A stretch of 64,000 nucleotides of DNA from Hydnum rufescens UP504. Lineage: Eukaryota > Basidiomycota > Agaricomycetes > Cantharellales > Hydnaceae. This document shows positions 35,471-46,700 of the stretch, in pieces (position 1 is the first letter of the stretch; every line of letters begins with the position of its first letter). Position numbers and translations under genes: made by a program. Below the pieces are notes generated by a model. The model saw nothing but the letters and a program-made list of their open reading frames with translations. It ran no database searches and was not told the origin of the DNA. Location of the stretch: the NCBI GenBank assembly GCA_014904985.1, contig MU129058.1, positions 93,646 through 157,645 of the forward strand. Direction: 5' to 3'.

Positions 35471-36969
35471 ATAATGGCTTGGCAGATCGGGTGGAAGACG
35501 TGGTGGTAGAGGCTACAGATTGGACATTGTGTGCCGCCATGGCACCTCTTGGTCATGGTTGTGGCTGTTGCCCTGGATCACTTTGAGGTTGAGACTGAGG
35601 TTGAAGAGTAGGTTGAGAACGAGAACAATATCGGGTGCGAGAGCAGGAACAAGAGCGGGAATGAGAGCAGGTGCGAGAGTGAGAGCGTGAATGAGAGCGC
35701 CAACAGGACGAAGTATTGTTCTGCTGGTGCGAACAGGAGTGGGACTGGGATCGTCATGCTTGCTGTTGCCTCTGTGAATGCAACATTGAGGGTGAATTAC
35801 TGCAAGAGGGATTCAAGTCAGAATCAGAATGAAGCTTTGTTTTCACCTTCTTGTCTCATTTACATGTGCCAGATTTCTTGGGGAGCCATGGTTGAATATT
35901 GCAGACGCGCAGAAGAGTCTCTCCTTTATTGTTCTCGATGAGTGGGTATTGGTCAACATCATCAGGATCCTTGGCCACTAGCAATCTTATTTCAGACAAA
36001 TCAATGGATCGGAGGTAGACACGAAACACTCGCCAGAATTCCATTTGCGAACGTGGAGGTGGCATGTCGAGCTGAATGTGCAATTATTGATGAATGGCAC
36101 CAACTTGTCCTTCGAGTACTCAGATTGATTTGGAGTTGGAACTCACAGGTCATCAGGCCAGCCCACCAAGGTCAGCTCCTTTGCGCAAAGTTTAAGACCT
36201 AGCTGCTTCATAGGAAATGCCCATTTGGTGCCATCCCAGGAATTCAGGATGCCGATGCCATGGGGTTCTGAAGAAATTGCTATAATCATTGTGACTCGCA
36301 ACAAAAAGGAATCATTAAATACCTAGAATTGGTTTCATAAATGCTGACAGAGCAGCACAAGCAGTGTCTTGGTTCATCAATGCCTTGTGTTTCTTCTCTT
36401 CGACTAGTTGCTCAGGTTCAATTTCCCCAGAGTTCGTTGTTTTCAGAGTACTGGATTGACCTCAATTTGCACCATAACCAGTCGACTAAAGAGAATGGGA
36501 CATACTTTGTGGTTTGTACAGCATTGTGGAGTGTCTTAAGAATATTAGCCTTGAATGGGTCGAGTGCTTGCATAATCCCAGGTGATCCGGTAATTGTGCA
36601 GTTCTGTGCAGTGGCATATCCATCTTGAAAGTCTCGATTGATAAGAAATGTAATCATTGTGATGTTTGAGAATGCGTCCAAATGTAAGGCCTACATACTG
36701 TATCAGTGATGGAGCCGTACAGTTAAGGCATCTATGACAGGTCTACATGCCTGTTTTTTTATCGAATTTGTATTTCAAGCCATTATCACTCCCCGCCAGC
36801 CTTCTTCTGCTTGTTCAAAGTCTTGAATACCTCTCTTCTCCTGTAGACCTTTTAGGAGACTGTCTTTTTTGGCCACAGCCTCATTCTTGTTTAGACCTTC
36901 AAATAGTGTTGCATATTTAACTTTCATTCACACATTCCAAGCTTTCAATGGCTCTGTCAAACTCATATA
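35471..36969 (-). pseudogene. exon remnants of a KDZ-neighbour hypothetical gene
   Basis: Protein-like minus-strand pieces. 36681-36418 reads INRDFQDGYATAQNCTITGSPGIMQALDPFKANILKTLHNAVQ. 36083-35856 reads PPPRSQMEFWRVFRVYLRSIDLSEIRLLVAKDPDDVDQYPL and ends WLPKKSGTCK. They appear to be downstream exons of the gene that begins at 38.9 kb, but stops separate them. An Arg/Glu-rich stretch at 35600-35710 (repeated 'gagagc' units) follows. I recall similar uncharacterised agaricomycete proteins beside KDZ elements; the function is unknown. Confidence 0.35.
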
Positions 36970-38082
36970 TTAGCCACTACTTAGCGTGAATAGGAGATTC
37001 GTACCATCTGTAGGCCAATTATCCTTTTCAGAACTCAAGAATGCATTCCATAGATTTTCAGTTTGAGAGGGTGGGACCGATGCCACATGGCCCACCTCGG
37101 CAAGAATCCTACTGGGCTTGACTTGCCATTTTTGTGCCAGAAAATCCACAGCCTTCATGAATTGGCCCCAAATCAGTTCACACATCTTCCATTGGTCCAG
37201 CGACAATGGACCATCTTTGAGAGTCGAGACATTAGGGAGGATATCGGCAGTTGAATTGTTATCGTCGCATAGCTGATTGTCCTGGATGCCTTCCTGGGCC
37301 TGAAGATTGGCAAGTTCTGCTTCAATGTTGGGAATGTGAGGATGGTTTGACTTGGTCCTTGGCTTCTGGCATTGCTTCCCTGCGGTTCGGGTGCGTGCTG
37401 ATCGAACATTCCCATTCTCGTCTTCTTTGCTGAAGACATCATCAAAGTGCTCATTGTTAGAGTCTTCTGAGTCAGATGGGGTAACAAACTCCGATCCACT
37501 ATCAACATCTTGACTCCAATCGACATCTTGATCTAGAGCTGCCTGTGCAAACCTAGTGATGAAGTTGGCACCCATTGTAGTTCTAGACTTGAAGGGGGCA
37601 TTGGCGGATGTTGAAGGGACTCTGGATGTTGAAGGGACTGTGGATGCCAAAGAGATCATGGATGCTGAAGAGATCGTGGATGCCGACGAGATCGCAGATG
37701 CTGAAGGAACCGTAGATGCTGAAGGAACCGTAGATGCTGAAGGAACCGTAGATGCTGAAGGAACCGTAGATGCTGAAGGAACCGTAGATGCTGAAGGAAC
37801 CGTAGATGCTGAAGGAACCGTAGATGCTGAAGGAACCGTAGATGCTGAAGGAACCGTAGATGCTGAAGGAACCGTAGATGCTGAAGGAACCGTAGATGCT
37901 GAAGGAACCGTAGATGCTGAAGGAACCGTAGATGCTGAAGGAACCATAGACACTGAAGGAATCAGAGACATTGAAGGGATCGTAGACATTGAAGGAATTG
38001 TGAGTGTTGAAGGATGTGCGGACATCAAAGGAATTGCGGACGTCGAACGAATTGCAGATGTCGAACAAATTGCAGACATCAA
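36970..38082 (-). CDS. hypothetical protein with tandem SASTVP repeats
   Basis: 370-codon open frame on the minus strand. Residues about 1-165 are a hexapeptide array (STSAIR-, SMSTIP- and then perfect SASTVP units). After the array come TTMGANFITRFAQAALDQDVDWSQDVDSG, an acidic stretch, a basic KQCQKPRTKSNHP segment and a helical end with LSLDQWKMCELIWGQFMKAVDFLAQKWQVKPSRILAEVGHV and TENLWNAFL. I chose this frame over the other open frames of the repeat because only it continues into non-repetitive, protein-like sequence. The function is unknown; by memory, related proteins accompany KDZ transposons. Confidence 0.5.
   Translation of the reverse strand: MMSAICSTSAIRSTSAIPLMSAHPSTLTIPSMSTIPSMSLIPSVSMVPSASTVPSASTVPSASTVPSASTVPSASTVPSASTVPSASTVPSASTVPSASTVPSASTVPSASTVPSASTVPSASTVPSASAISSASTISSASMISLASTVPSTSRVPSTSANAPFKSRTTMGANFITRFAQAALDQDVDWSQDVDSGSEFVTPSDSEDSNNEHFDDVFSKEDENGNVRSARTRTAGKQCQKPRTKSNHPHIPNIEAELANLQAQEGIQDNQLCDDNNSTADILPNVSTLKDGPLSLDQWKMCELIWGQFMKAVDFLAQKWQVKPSRILAEVGHVASVPPSQTENLWNAFLSSEKDNWPTDGTNLLFTLSSG
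37697..37948. repeat. 18-bp minisatellite, 14 units
   Basis: Unit GATGCTGAAGGAACCGTA is repeated 13 times without change, plus one copy with a single change (37931-37948). Degenerate copies extend the array to about 37605-38115. It encodes SASTVP on the minus strand. Confidence 0.95.
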
Positions 38083-38289
38083 ACAAATTGCGGACTTTGA
38101 AGGAAGTGTAGATACCGAATGAATGGCGGGGGTGGAATGGCCTGCAAAGGTAGAGTGAACAGCAGATGTGGAAGATGTTGGATGAACAGTAGATGCCGAA
38201 GACAGTGCTGATAAAAGGGGAATCTAGTAAGGCGTTGGATCCTGTGTCAGATTTTCTTTCACTCAAAATGGATTGGGTGCACCTACGGC

Positions 38290-38865
38290 AGTGTTGTGTC
38301 ATTCATACATTCGCTTAGCCATGTTCAAGACATCAACTAGCCACTTATCAATAAGTCCAGACTCATGGTCTGTGGGACAGTGAGTAAAAGCAGATTGGAA
38401 CATCTTGGGAATCATGGCTACCGCACTGCCAGAAGCCCAGAACACCGATCCATCCATCTGTTGAGCATTCGCAATCAATACTGAGCATGTGACTTGCCGA
38501 ACACTCTCGAAATTGCCTGTAGAGAACATGGCAAGTGCTGCTTCAGCTTTGTATCAATCCCCAAAGGCTTGCTTGGCGAAGTCTTTAAATGCCAGGCCAA
38601 ATTTAAGGTTGTCTATGAGAAAATCGCCAAAATTGTCAATGCCGAAGACTTGTCGCCACTCTTCATAAGACTGAGGAACATAGCTCCCAAGGTAGTCACC
38701 CTGTGATGCAATAGTGCTGACATCTGGGAGGTGCTGAATGAGAATACAAAGATGTTGAATGCACAATGCACGCCATTCAGTACTACGAGGATCCCTGCCA
38801 TTGAAAATCTCATATTCAATGGGAGTATCGGTACCCATAGAGGCATGTAGGGAACTGAAATCCAT
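38290..38865 (-). pseudogene. upstream part of the KDZ-neighbour hypothetical gene
   Basis: Minus-strand reading starts MDFSSLHASMGTDTPIEYEIFNGRDPRSTEWRALC... and continues GIDNFGDFLIDNLKFGLAFKDFAKQAFGD, then a TGA at 38554-38556. In the same frame it continues YKAEAALAMFSTGNFESVRQVTC...DKWLVDVLNMAKRMYE to a second TGA at 38299-38301. The sequence is protein-like across both stops. No family name can be given. Confidence 0.45.
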
Positions 38866-38940
38866 GACACTGCCATCATGAAGCTGTTCATATAATAATT
38901 AAGCAGGGAGTTCCTTAGTGATGACTGAATACTTGTAATA

Positions 38941-39129
38941 TTGTGTTATTCAACTTCGAATATATGCAGGAGTCATCATTAGACGAGGCGGAGTTGACGT
39001 TCCTGCAAACAGAAGGAAGAGAGAAATCCTCCCACTCTATGCACTGGCTTCGAGCAGGCGGACCATGCACGAGGCTAAGCACTGGCTTCACCTCGTACAT
39101 GGGAGAAGCGGAGGGAGAGGGGGAAGGAA
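38941..39129 (-). mobile_element. truncated second copy of the gypsy A leader and first ORF
   Basis: Nearly identical to 51450-51638 (direct repeat): leader ending TTCCTTCCCCC and the first about 55 codons (MYEVKPVLSLVHGPPARSQC...). It follows the LTR end on the minus strand. The series gag-pol, LTR, leader suggests a tandem or LTR-LTR recombination product truncated at 38941. Confidence 0.8.
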
Positions 39130-40898
39130 TGTGGGAGGTGTGGTAGTAGCTGGAAAAAGGGCCAGACTACTATCTAAGGGCAAAGGGATGATCAGCTGAT
39201 AAAGTGGGGATAGGGAGCTTACTTAGTAGAGTCGCAGTCATACGCGACTCTCCCTTATCCTTCTTAACACCATGCTCTGTGGCGACGGTTCAGGTAGCTT
39301 TGCCGAGTGAGTCGTATGCGACTAGGTCACGTGGCTGCATAGTTTCATGGGTCTCGCGAGAGCGAAGGAGTCTGGGCAAAAGATGAATTTGATTCTGCTG
39401 TGCCAGCGACTTAGAATCATCGCGGTGTTGGAGGGATAAATCCCTACACCATAGAATCCTCATCCTCGGCCCATTTTCCCTACGAACGAATCAATTATAT
39501 GTCACCGTGCTCATTTAATTTTATCACCATTCGTTTATTCAAGAAATCAATTGGATTCCTACCCCTTTCCAACCCATAATATCACCTCATTCCTTTACCA
39601 TGTCCACCAGTCAATTTATTGACTATCCATCGGACTTCAACAGTCCTCATCAAAAAGGGGCAGTTTATGCCCTACTTCAAGTCCATTTTCTTTGGACAAG
39701 GCAATTCAACTTGCCATCTTTCTTCAAGACTGGATGACTTGCCTGCTCTTCCAAGCCATCCTATTGCCTTAAGGGCGATGAATTGTGATTATGTAACGAC
39801 GCGGACCGGGCCTAGTTCCAATTCTGGACTTGCGGATCCATCACATGATCCAGATAGGGGCTGCACTACTCTGAAGGAGTATTTTTCGAATTTCTCCGTC
39901 ATTTTTGATCAGATCGACTCGAAACGACCGCGCCCAGAAAGATACGAATCGTACCTATCGAACTGTACCAAACACGAAACGAACAGATCAAAAATGCGGT
40001 CCCTGTAACAATATCTTGCCATGATTCATACTCTGAAGGAGTATTTTTCGAATTTCTCTGTCAGTTTTGATCGGATCGACTCGAAACGACCATGCCCTGA
40101 AAGCTGTTAAAAATGCGCATCGAACGGTACCAAGGGCAAAACGAGCGGACGCGAACTACATTTTTCACAAGACAACTCCCTCCCCATGACTCCCCCTTTG
40201 CTCCACCATTCAAAATAGCGAATTACTTCCGGCCCTCTTATGTCCGATGGAGAAGACCCTCAGGGCGATCTATTCCACTTTTCCTTAAGGGAACTTGTCC
40301 AGGGTTGAAGGAGAAATAGCATGTAATGTGTCAATCTCCCCTTTTATCTTGAAATTGGAATATCTCCATCAGTTTTGAAGATTTTAACTTGATTTCTTTT
40401 TCTCTGTGTGTCCCTTAAGTCCGACTTTTTCACTTTCTATTGAGTTGAAGTCTGGATTGTATATTAGGTGCAGCTAGCACACAAATTCATTAGTTCTCCC
40501 CCTCCCTCCAGTTTGAAGCTCCTTGAACAGCTGCTGGTCCCTGGGTGATTTCTCACTACAAAAAGCAAATTCTAACTACACTTTGACTAAGGTCTCAAGA
40601 AGAGATTCTTAGGGTGTGGTAATTTGACTGAAAGACACATTCTCACTTAATTGCTTGGGCTTTGTTGGCTCACTGCAATTTCCCCTGTTCAAAAGACCCT
40701 CCCCCACTCGAACCTGAACATCCGGATTAGATCTGTGATCCCCTCTTTCGTCCCCGGCTCAACATCGTGGACAGTAGTTGGATTGGTTTAATAACCAACC
40801 TGCTTACAGCGGCCACGCTATTATGTAATTGTACAGAGGACGGGATGAACGGGGAAATAACAATTATGTACATACAGAACCTTGAGTACTATATTACA
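39130..40898 (-). mobile_element. 3' LTR of gypsy A, interrupted by another LTR
   Basis: On the minus strand it begins TGTAATATAG and ends CCTCCCACA. The LTR proper is 39130-39425 plus 40813-40898 (382 bp). A solo copy of the same LTR at 55977-56357 is contiguous across the insertion point. The tract GGGGGGCTC on its upstream side could be the polypurine tract. Confidence 0.85.
39426..40808. mobile_element. nested 1,383-bp solo LTR
   Basis: Begins TGTTGGAGGG and ends GCTTACA (TG...CA). It is flanked by GCGG on both sides (39422-39425 and 40809-40812); with one change the target duplication could be 5 bp (CGCGG/AGCGG). The empty site is seen in the solo LTR at 55977-56357. Internally it has two repeats with GAATTTCTC(C/T)GTCA (near 39890 and 40050). 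An open frame at 39619-40008 has no recognisable domain. Confidence 0.8.
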
Positions 40899-41019
40899 GA
40901 GCCCCCCAGCATGGACGCTACGATTCTTGCTCCAGGAGACCGAGGTCTTCGATACCTAGGTTGTCCAATGTAATCTCATACCTTTTGAACCACCCGTTCC
41001 ATCTAAATTGTTCACCGGC

Positions 41020-42423
41020 CTACGTGCCCCAGGCCCCAATAGAGGTAGGGTTGACTTCCAGGATGGCATGAGCTAGCCACACGAGGACGTCATGATGGGG
41101 GCCTAGGAATGGGATTTGCACATTGAATTTGACAGGATCTTCGTATGATAGATGTTTCCCAAGTACCCCTAATACCTCGTTTGTGGCCTTGATGATCTGA
41201 GCAGTGAACGGATGTTCGATAGGCTTGAGATGATTCACCCTCTGCTTAAGATATTGGATTGCGATTAGGGGTGAGATCAAGTATCGCGACATGAGGCTTT
41301 GTGAGGTCCCGAAAATCTGAGGGGGCCCTTGGGGGTAGAACACCTGCATGAGGTTGGCCAATTTGAACGTCGTGCCGGGGGGGCGAGTTAGACTGCTGCT
41401 TATGAGGACCATTTCTGGGATAGGACATTCGTTCTTACACCCAGTGTGACATATCTTGACTGTCTCTAAGATCTGGTTCTGTACTTCCTCACTCCACGTG
41501 TGATATTTTCCTTCCTCGTATGGCTGGGCGCATGCTGAGGGCTCCGAGGGGTAGAACTTCACTGCCCCTTTTTGGCTCTCGAGGGCCCTGCATGCACGGT
41601 CTCACAGTGTAAAGACTAGGACAAGCCGGGGTTCTTTGTAGAGCCACTCTTTGACCCCAGAACCGTAGCATTCGACTAGTTCCTCCTCCAATTGCCTAGG
41701 GGAATTCAAGTACACGAATGGGGATAATTCCACTGGGAACCTCCCCATTCACGTCTCGGTTTCTCCCCAGATTTCATCAGGGTCAGTGGTAGGTGGCACA
41801 TTCCCTGATTCTTTGGTGATGGACTCGTTGGACAGGAGAGCGGCCCCTTCCAGCAGGGTGAAATCGCCATCCTCTTGAGATTCAAAGTCTTCGTACGGTG
41901 CGAGTTCTTCCTCAGGATAGGAAGGGGCGTCATGTCGCTGGCATACTCGTCTCTCCTCTGGCGATTCAGCACAGGACCTTCTTGCTGCACCTGGAGTGGA
42001 GGGGTAACAGAGGTCTACATCCTCAAGGCGCTCCAGCAGAGCAGGGGGAGCGCTGTGAGTGCAGATGGAAGGGTCGATTAAGTGTGCTGCCAACTCCGTC
42101 TGTAGGGTTGGTTCAGGGAAAGGTTCAGGCTCACACCATTCATATCCCTTGTGTTCCATCCATTCATGACACATTGGGTAATTCTGGTGGAGGAAGGCCG
42201 GGGGGGGAGGAGAGAATTCGTGATCGGCCCACTTGGTCAGGGGTAACGTCGCCTCTCCTAAACATTCCTGCAGCTCCTTCAGCACTGGCAGGTAGTTACC
42301 TTCCTGGATCTGCGACAGCCATCGGAGCAGCCCCTCCAGGTAGACTTCACCTGGTGGACCCGGGCTTTGCGGAAGTACGCTGGGTGATGTCGGTAGTAAG
42401 GGCCGGTGTGCCTTGTCTCCCAT
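41020..42423 (-). pseudogene. gypsy A post-pol ORF 2 (unknown function)
   Basis: Minus-strand frame starting MGDKAHRPLLPTSPSVLPQSPG at 42423. It reads through an acidic region (EERRVCQRHDAPSYPEEELAPYEDFESQ...) to a TGA at 41749. In the same frame it continues MGRFPVELSPFVYLNSPRQLEEELVECYG, a TGA near 41607, then ...KFYPSEPSACAQPYEEGKYHTW and a helical end reaching 41020 (LGPHHDVLVWLAHAILEVNPTSIGAWGT). Both stops stand where Arg would be natural. The frame overlaps the end of post-pol ORF 1 by 77 bp, so the two could be separate products or one frameshifted protein. There is no signal peptide, no membrane segment and no motif I recognise. Confidence 0.45.
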
Positions 42424-43471
42424 GGGTGATTTTCTTCATTACCCATGCATATTCCGGTGGGCCCACCAAATGTTGAGAGAACTGCTCTTGGACGTTCTGC
42501 TCGAACCTCTCCTGGACGACCTTGCGAGGGTAAGGGTCCGTCATTCTCCAGGAGGGGTGCTTTTCACAGATCTCTCGTTCGGCTGCAATCCACAAGGGCA
42601 AGTTTTGAGTTGTTCCCCTGGGGAGAAGCTTGAGGGGAGGGTTCTCATTCTTGATTTCCATCGCCCATATTGGGACTCCCAATTGCGCAAGTCCCTCACC
42701 GATGAGTCGGGAGCGAGCATCCTGTTTTGATACAATGAGTCCGGTGAGATGCACTGTCATCCGGAACTGCGGGGGGTGGAGCTGTTCCTTGAAGCAGATG
42801 ATGTATAATATGACACGGAAGGCCATATTGGCGAACCCTGTCACGTCAAGTACTCTTCTTCGAATCTCCTGGGCGATGTGGATGGCCTTCCAAGCTGGGG
42901 CTGGAGTCGATCCCTGCTGTAGGAGATACATCCATGTGGAGCCAAAGTGCCAGTCCTGATCGTAGGCAGAGGGAAGGAGGATGTGGAATCGGTTCGTAAT
43001 CTGGTCTATGCGTCTAATACAATGCAGCATCACGTGGCTAGCATCCCAGGCATCATTCAGGAATTTGATCGACAGGGAGCGAAGTTGAGGGTTCAGCCCC
43101 CGTGCTTGGAGGAGGTGGACACGAGGGTCGAAGTCAAACTGGCTGACGTCGAAGGGAATGAAGGTGCGGTGCAGTGGGAAGGGGAAGTTCTTAGGAAGTA
43201 ACTGGGTGCGATACATCCATTCAAACTTTCCCAGCCATCCCCATTCGTCCAAGTGCTCCCATCTGTAGCCGTAGGGATCTTTAGTGAATGGAGCTTGACC
43301 TTGGACCCGAGGAAAGGCTCCAGCGAGGTTCAGAGTAGTTAGGCTGTAGACGTAAAAATACCCACAGCTCTCGAGCGATAGGTATTCGGCAGGGCGCCGT
43401 TCGGGGTTATCCTCTTCATCGCTGTATTGTGCGTAGTAGGGATCCGAGGGATCTGTACCCTCTCCAGGCAT
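42347..43471 (-). CDS. gypsy A post-pol ORF 1 (unknown function, about 374 codons)
   Basis: Open minus-strand frame after the chromodomain stop. A likely start is the Met at 43471 (MPGEGTDPSDPYYAQYSDEEDNPERRPAEYLSLESCGYF...). The frame can be extended upstream to 43852, but that part overlaps the chromodomain in another frame and is Ser/Pro low complexity. The body looks like a folded soluble protein: WEHLDEWGWLGKFEWMYRTQLLP, FDVSQFDFDPRVHLLQARGL, MAFRVILYIICFKEQLHPPQFRMTVHLTGLI, ending TQRTSAKPGSTR. It has no transmembrane helix of the kind expected for an envelope protein and no protease, kinase or nucleic-acid motif I can name. It stays open over more than 370 codons, while pol in the same copy is full of TGAs. 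Confidence 0.55.
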   Translation of the reverse strand: MPGEGTDPSDPYYAQYSDEEDNPERRPAEYLSLESCGYFYVYSLTTLNLAGAFPRVQGQAPFTKDPYGYRWEHLDEWGWLGKFEWMYRTQLLPKNFPFPLHRTFIPFDVSQFDFDPRVHLLQARGLNPQLRSLSIKFLNDAWDASHVMLHCIRRIDQITNRFHILLPSAYDQDWHFGSTWMYLLQQGSTPAPAWKAIHIAQEIRRRVLDVTGFANMAFRVILYIICFKEQLHPPQFRMTVHLTGLIVSKQDARSRLIGEGLAQLGVPIWAMEIKNENPPLKLLPRGTTQNLPLWIAAEREICEKHPSWRMTDPYPRKVVQERFEQNVQEQFSQHLVGPPEYAWVMKKITHGRQGTPALTTDITQRTSAKPGSTR

Positions 43472-43719
43472 GGCGTAGCAGCAACCTCGCCTGATGCCCT
43501 TATGTCTTCTGGGCCTGGATGCTGCATAAGTACTGTTGGTGGGGTTAGCTGCCGGTAAAGGGAGGACTGGGAAGGGGAGTAAGCGAGAACGTGGAAGAGA
43601 GGCAGTAGGAAGTGGGGAAGAGGAGATCGAGGGAGCCAAGGGGCTTTTCTTTTTTTTTTTAAGTTGCAGAGATGGGGGCAAGGGAGCTTCACCGTTGCCT
43701 CGTGGGGTCTGTGAGTACT

Positions 43720-46700
43720 CTAGGCACGCTCCTCCAGGGTCCTGCAATACTCCCTGAGCCTGGAGAAAGCGTTCTGTAGCCCGGGTTCTGACTCGAAGGT
43801 ATTGTGCTCCGGCCCATAGCCCTTCCATCTTACGAGATACTCTCTTCTTCATTTCCGTGGATTGTATTGATGCCCGACTATTCTTTCTACTTCGTACTCT
43901 TCTTCTGCGGCTAATTCTCTCATTTCTGGGAGCTTCGCTTGTTCTTCTGCCTGGTCGTCGCGGTAGTATTTCATTAGATGTTGTATATTTATAACGGGGT
44001 GCATCCTATACTTGGGCGGTATCTGGAGGCGATATACTACAGGGTTGATCTTTTCTGAGACCAGGAAAGGGCCTATGCGATGTTGTACTAGCTTTTGCCC
44101 TGTCCCTTGTATGTCCACTAGAACCTCATCCCCTTCTTCGAACTCCTCATCACGTCGTCTAAGATCGTAAGCTTTGGCTTGCCTGGCTTGGGCTCGTACT
44201 AAAGCGTCCCTTGCTCGGGATCGGTGCACCTCGAGCTCGTTGATAAAGGCTGTTGCTGCTACACCGTTGGGCTTGATCCGGGCGATTCCTCTCTTTACTG
44301 GGTCTATTGCTACTGCTTTCGTCTGAGGTGCATACCCGTGCAATAGGAAGAAGGGTGAATAGCCCGTGGAGGAGTGTGGCATAGCATTGTGGGCCATCCC
44401 TAGCATCCCTAGCCACTGGGCCCAGGAGCTACGATTACCCGCGGTATATGCTCATAATGCTACCTCCAGTGTGTCATTAGCCTTCTCGGTCTGCCTGTCC
44501 GTTTGGGGGTGATGTGAAGTCGAGAGTAGCAGGCCCAAGTCTAAGTGCTTGGCCACTGATGCCCAGAAAGACTTGGCCCACCTGGTGTCTCGATCGGCGA
44601 TCATTTGGCAGGGGATACCATATTTCAGAACCAGGTGTCGCACGAATAGCTTTGCGAACCCCTCCTGCTTTAGATCGGAAGTCGTGGGGATGTACTGGAC
44701 AAACTTTGTAAGCTTGTCTATGATCACTAATACTGCATTGAACCCCTCCAACTTCAGGAGGCCCGTAATCAGATCTAGCGTAACTACTTCAAATGGAAGC
44801 AGCAGGATCATGTGGGGGTGTAGCTTTCCCATGGGGCCACATTTGTCTGACTTGGTCTTTTGGCAGATGTCGCATGTTCTTGTAAATTCTACAACGTCAG
44901 CCCACATTCTGGGCCAGTAGAATCTCGCAGCTAGCTTGTGAAACAGCCAGGAAGATCCTGCGTGTGCTGCTTCCCAGGGCGACTCATGAGAATCTTGGAT
45001 TATTTTCCTCACTTCTGACTTGGGTACGCATAAGCGGGTGACCCAATTGGCATCATGGAAGATGAGGAGGCCCTCCTCTGATCGATAGAAGCATCATGCT
45101 GCTGAGAGCTCCTCTTCGTTGTCAACGGCTTCTTTCCATGGCTGCTTGAAGCTGGGATCATCCTGATATCCTTGGACAAAGGCTTCTGTTCGCATGGGGC
45201 TGATGGAGATATCCAGTGTCCGGGGCATCCATTCTCGACCAGGGGGATTGGACGTCTTACCCCTCTGCCTTGCTGCTACTTCTAGCTCATCTGCTGTTGT
45301 TGGAGGTATCCCTTCTGACTTCCTTTTGGCTTGTGCTCGTGTCGATAGAAACGCTGCTCGTTCTGCTGGTCTCCTTTCTACGACATCTCCCCATGTGAAT
45401 AAGGGTTGCGCTGGGAGTTGGCTTGGTAAAGCCAGGGAGTTGTCTTCAACGGGTGATTGATGCAGTGGGATTTGTTGCAGCCTGGAGAGCGGATCTATGT
45501 TTGAGTGTACGACTCCTGCTTGATGTACTATATTCAAGCCTGGGTATGCTGCGAACACTGCCCCCCATGCCACGAGATGCCTGTTGGCATTCTCGTAGGT
45601 TCGAGCCCACTGTAGGGCCATGTGATCCGTAATTACTATGTTCTTTTCGCCTTTGATAAATGGTTGGAATCGCACTAGTGCTTCCTTAACTCCCAGAGCT
45701 TCCCTTTCAGTCACTGAGTAGTTCCTTTTGGCTGACTTCAGAGATCTGCTCCACTAGGCGATCACTCACTCGACGTTGACTATTGTGTCTTCTACTCTTT
45801 CGGCCCAAGAACCTGGATTGGGTACATTGTTTGTATTCTTCGAGACTTGATGGGCTAGTTTTGGGACCAGTTCGCCCTTGGCATGGGCATCTATGACCTT
45901 ATCATAGGTCTTCGTGCCTTTCAGATCTCGTAGGGCGATGGGCTGTACCTGCTGTAGACTAGCTCCCATCGCTAAGTCAGAGGCATCAGAGTATATGCGA
46001 TATGGTTTTCCAGGCATCGCATGCCCCAGTACAGGGGCTGAGATGAGTCCTTCCTTAATGTCTTCGAAGGCCCATTCCTGTTCTGCCCCCCAGATCCAGC
46101 TCGTGCTTTTTCATAATAATTCAAATAATGGCGCAGCCCACTCTGAATAGTGGGGTATGTAGTGTGAGAAATAGACGGCCATTCCTAAGAACGTTTGTAG
46201 TGTGGTTTTATTATGGGGGCGAGCCAAGCCTGTAACAGCTTTGATTTTTTCCTTGTGCATTGACAGCCCAGCCGGGAGACTTTTTGTCCTAGTAGCAGGA
46301 TAGAGGTATACATGAAATGACATTTCTTTGGTGCTAGAGTCAGCTTGGCTTCTGCACAAGCCTGGAGGACTTGGTCGAGATGCTCCAGGTGCTCCTCGTA
46401 TGATTTCGAGTACACCACTATATCGTCTATGTAGACTAGTGAGAATATCCATAGAAAAGGGGCTAGGATAGATTGCATCATCCTCTGGAAAATGGAGGGG
46501 CCATTCCTGAGGCCGAAGGGCATCCGTTTGAACTGCCAAAGCCCTCGATGTGAACGAAAAGCTGTCTTCTCTTTATCATCCTCGTCCATTGTCATCTGAT
46601 GAAATCCTGCTAGTGCGTCGAGGGCGGACAGAACCTGCGATCCGGACAGAGCTTGCAGTATCTCAGCTTGCTGTGGGATTGGGAACTCGTCTGGTATAGT

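Noticed and set aside
37556..38302. Long frames encoding DAEGTV (plus) or SFSIYG (minus)
   Set aside because: They are other readings of the 18-bp repeat, which keeps all frames open; only the 36970-38082 frame continues into non-repetitive protein.
43472..43852. First 127 codons of the 501-codon frame after pol
   Set aside because: They overlap the chromodomain in another frame and are low complexity; the Met at 43471 is a better start.
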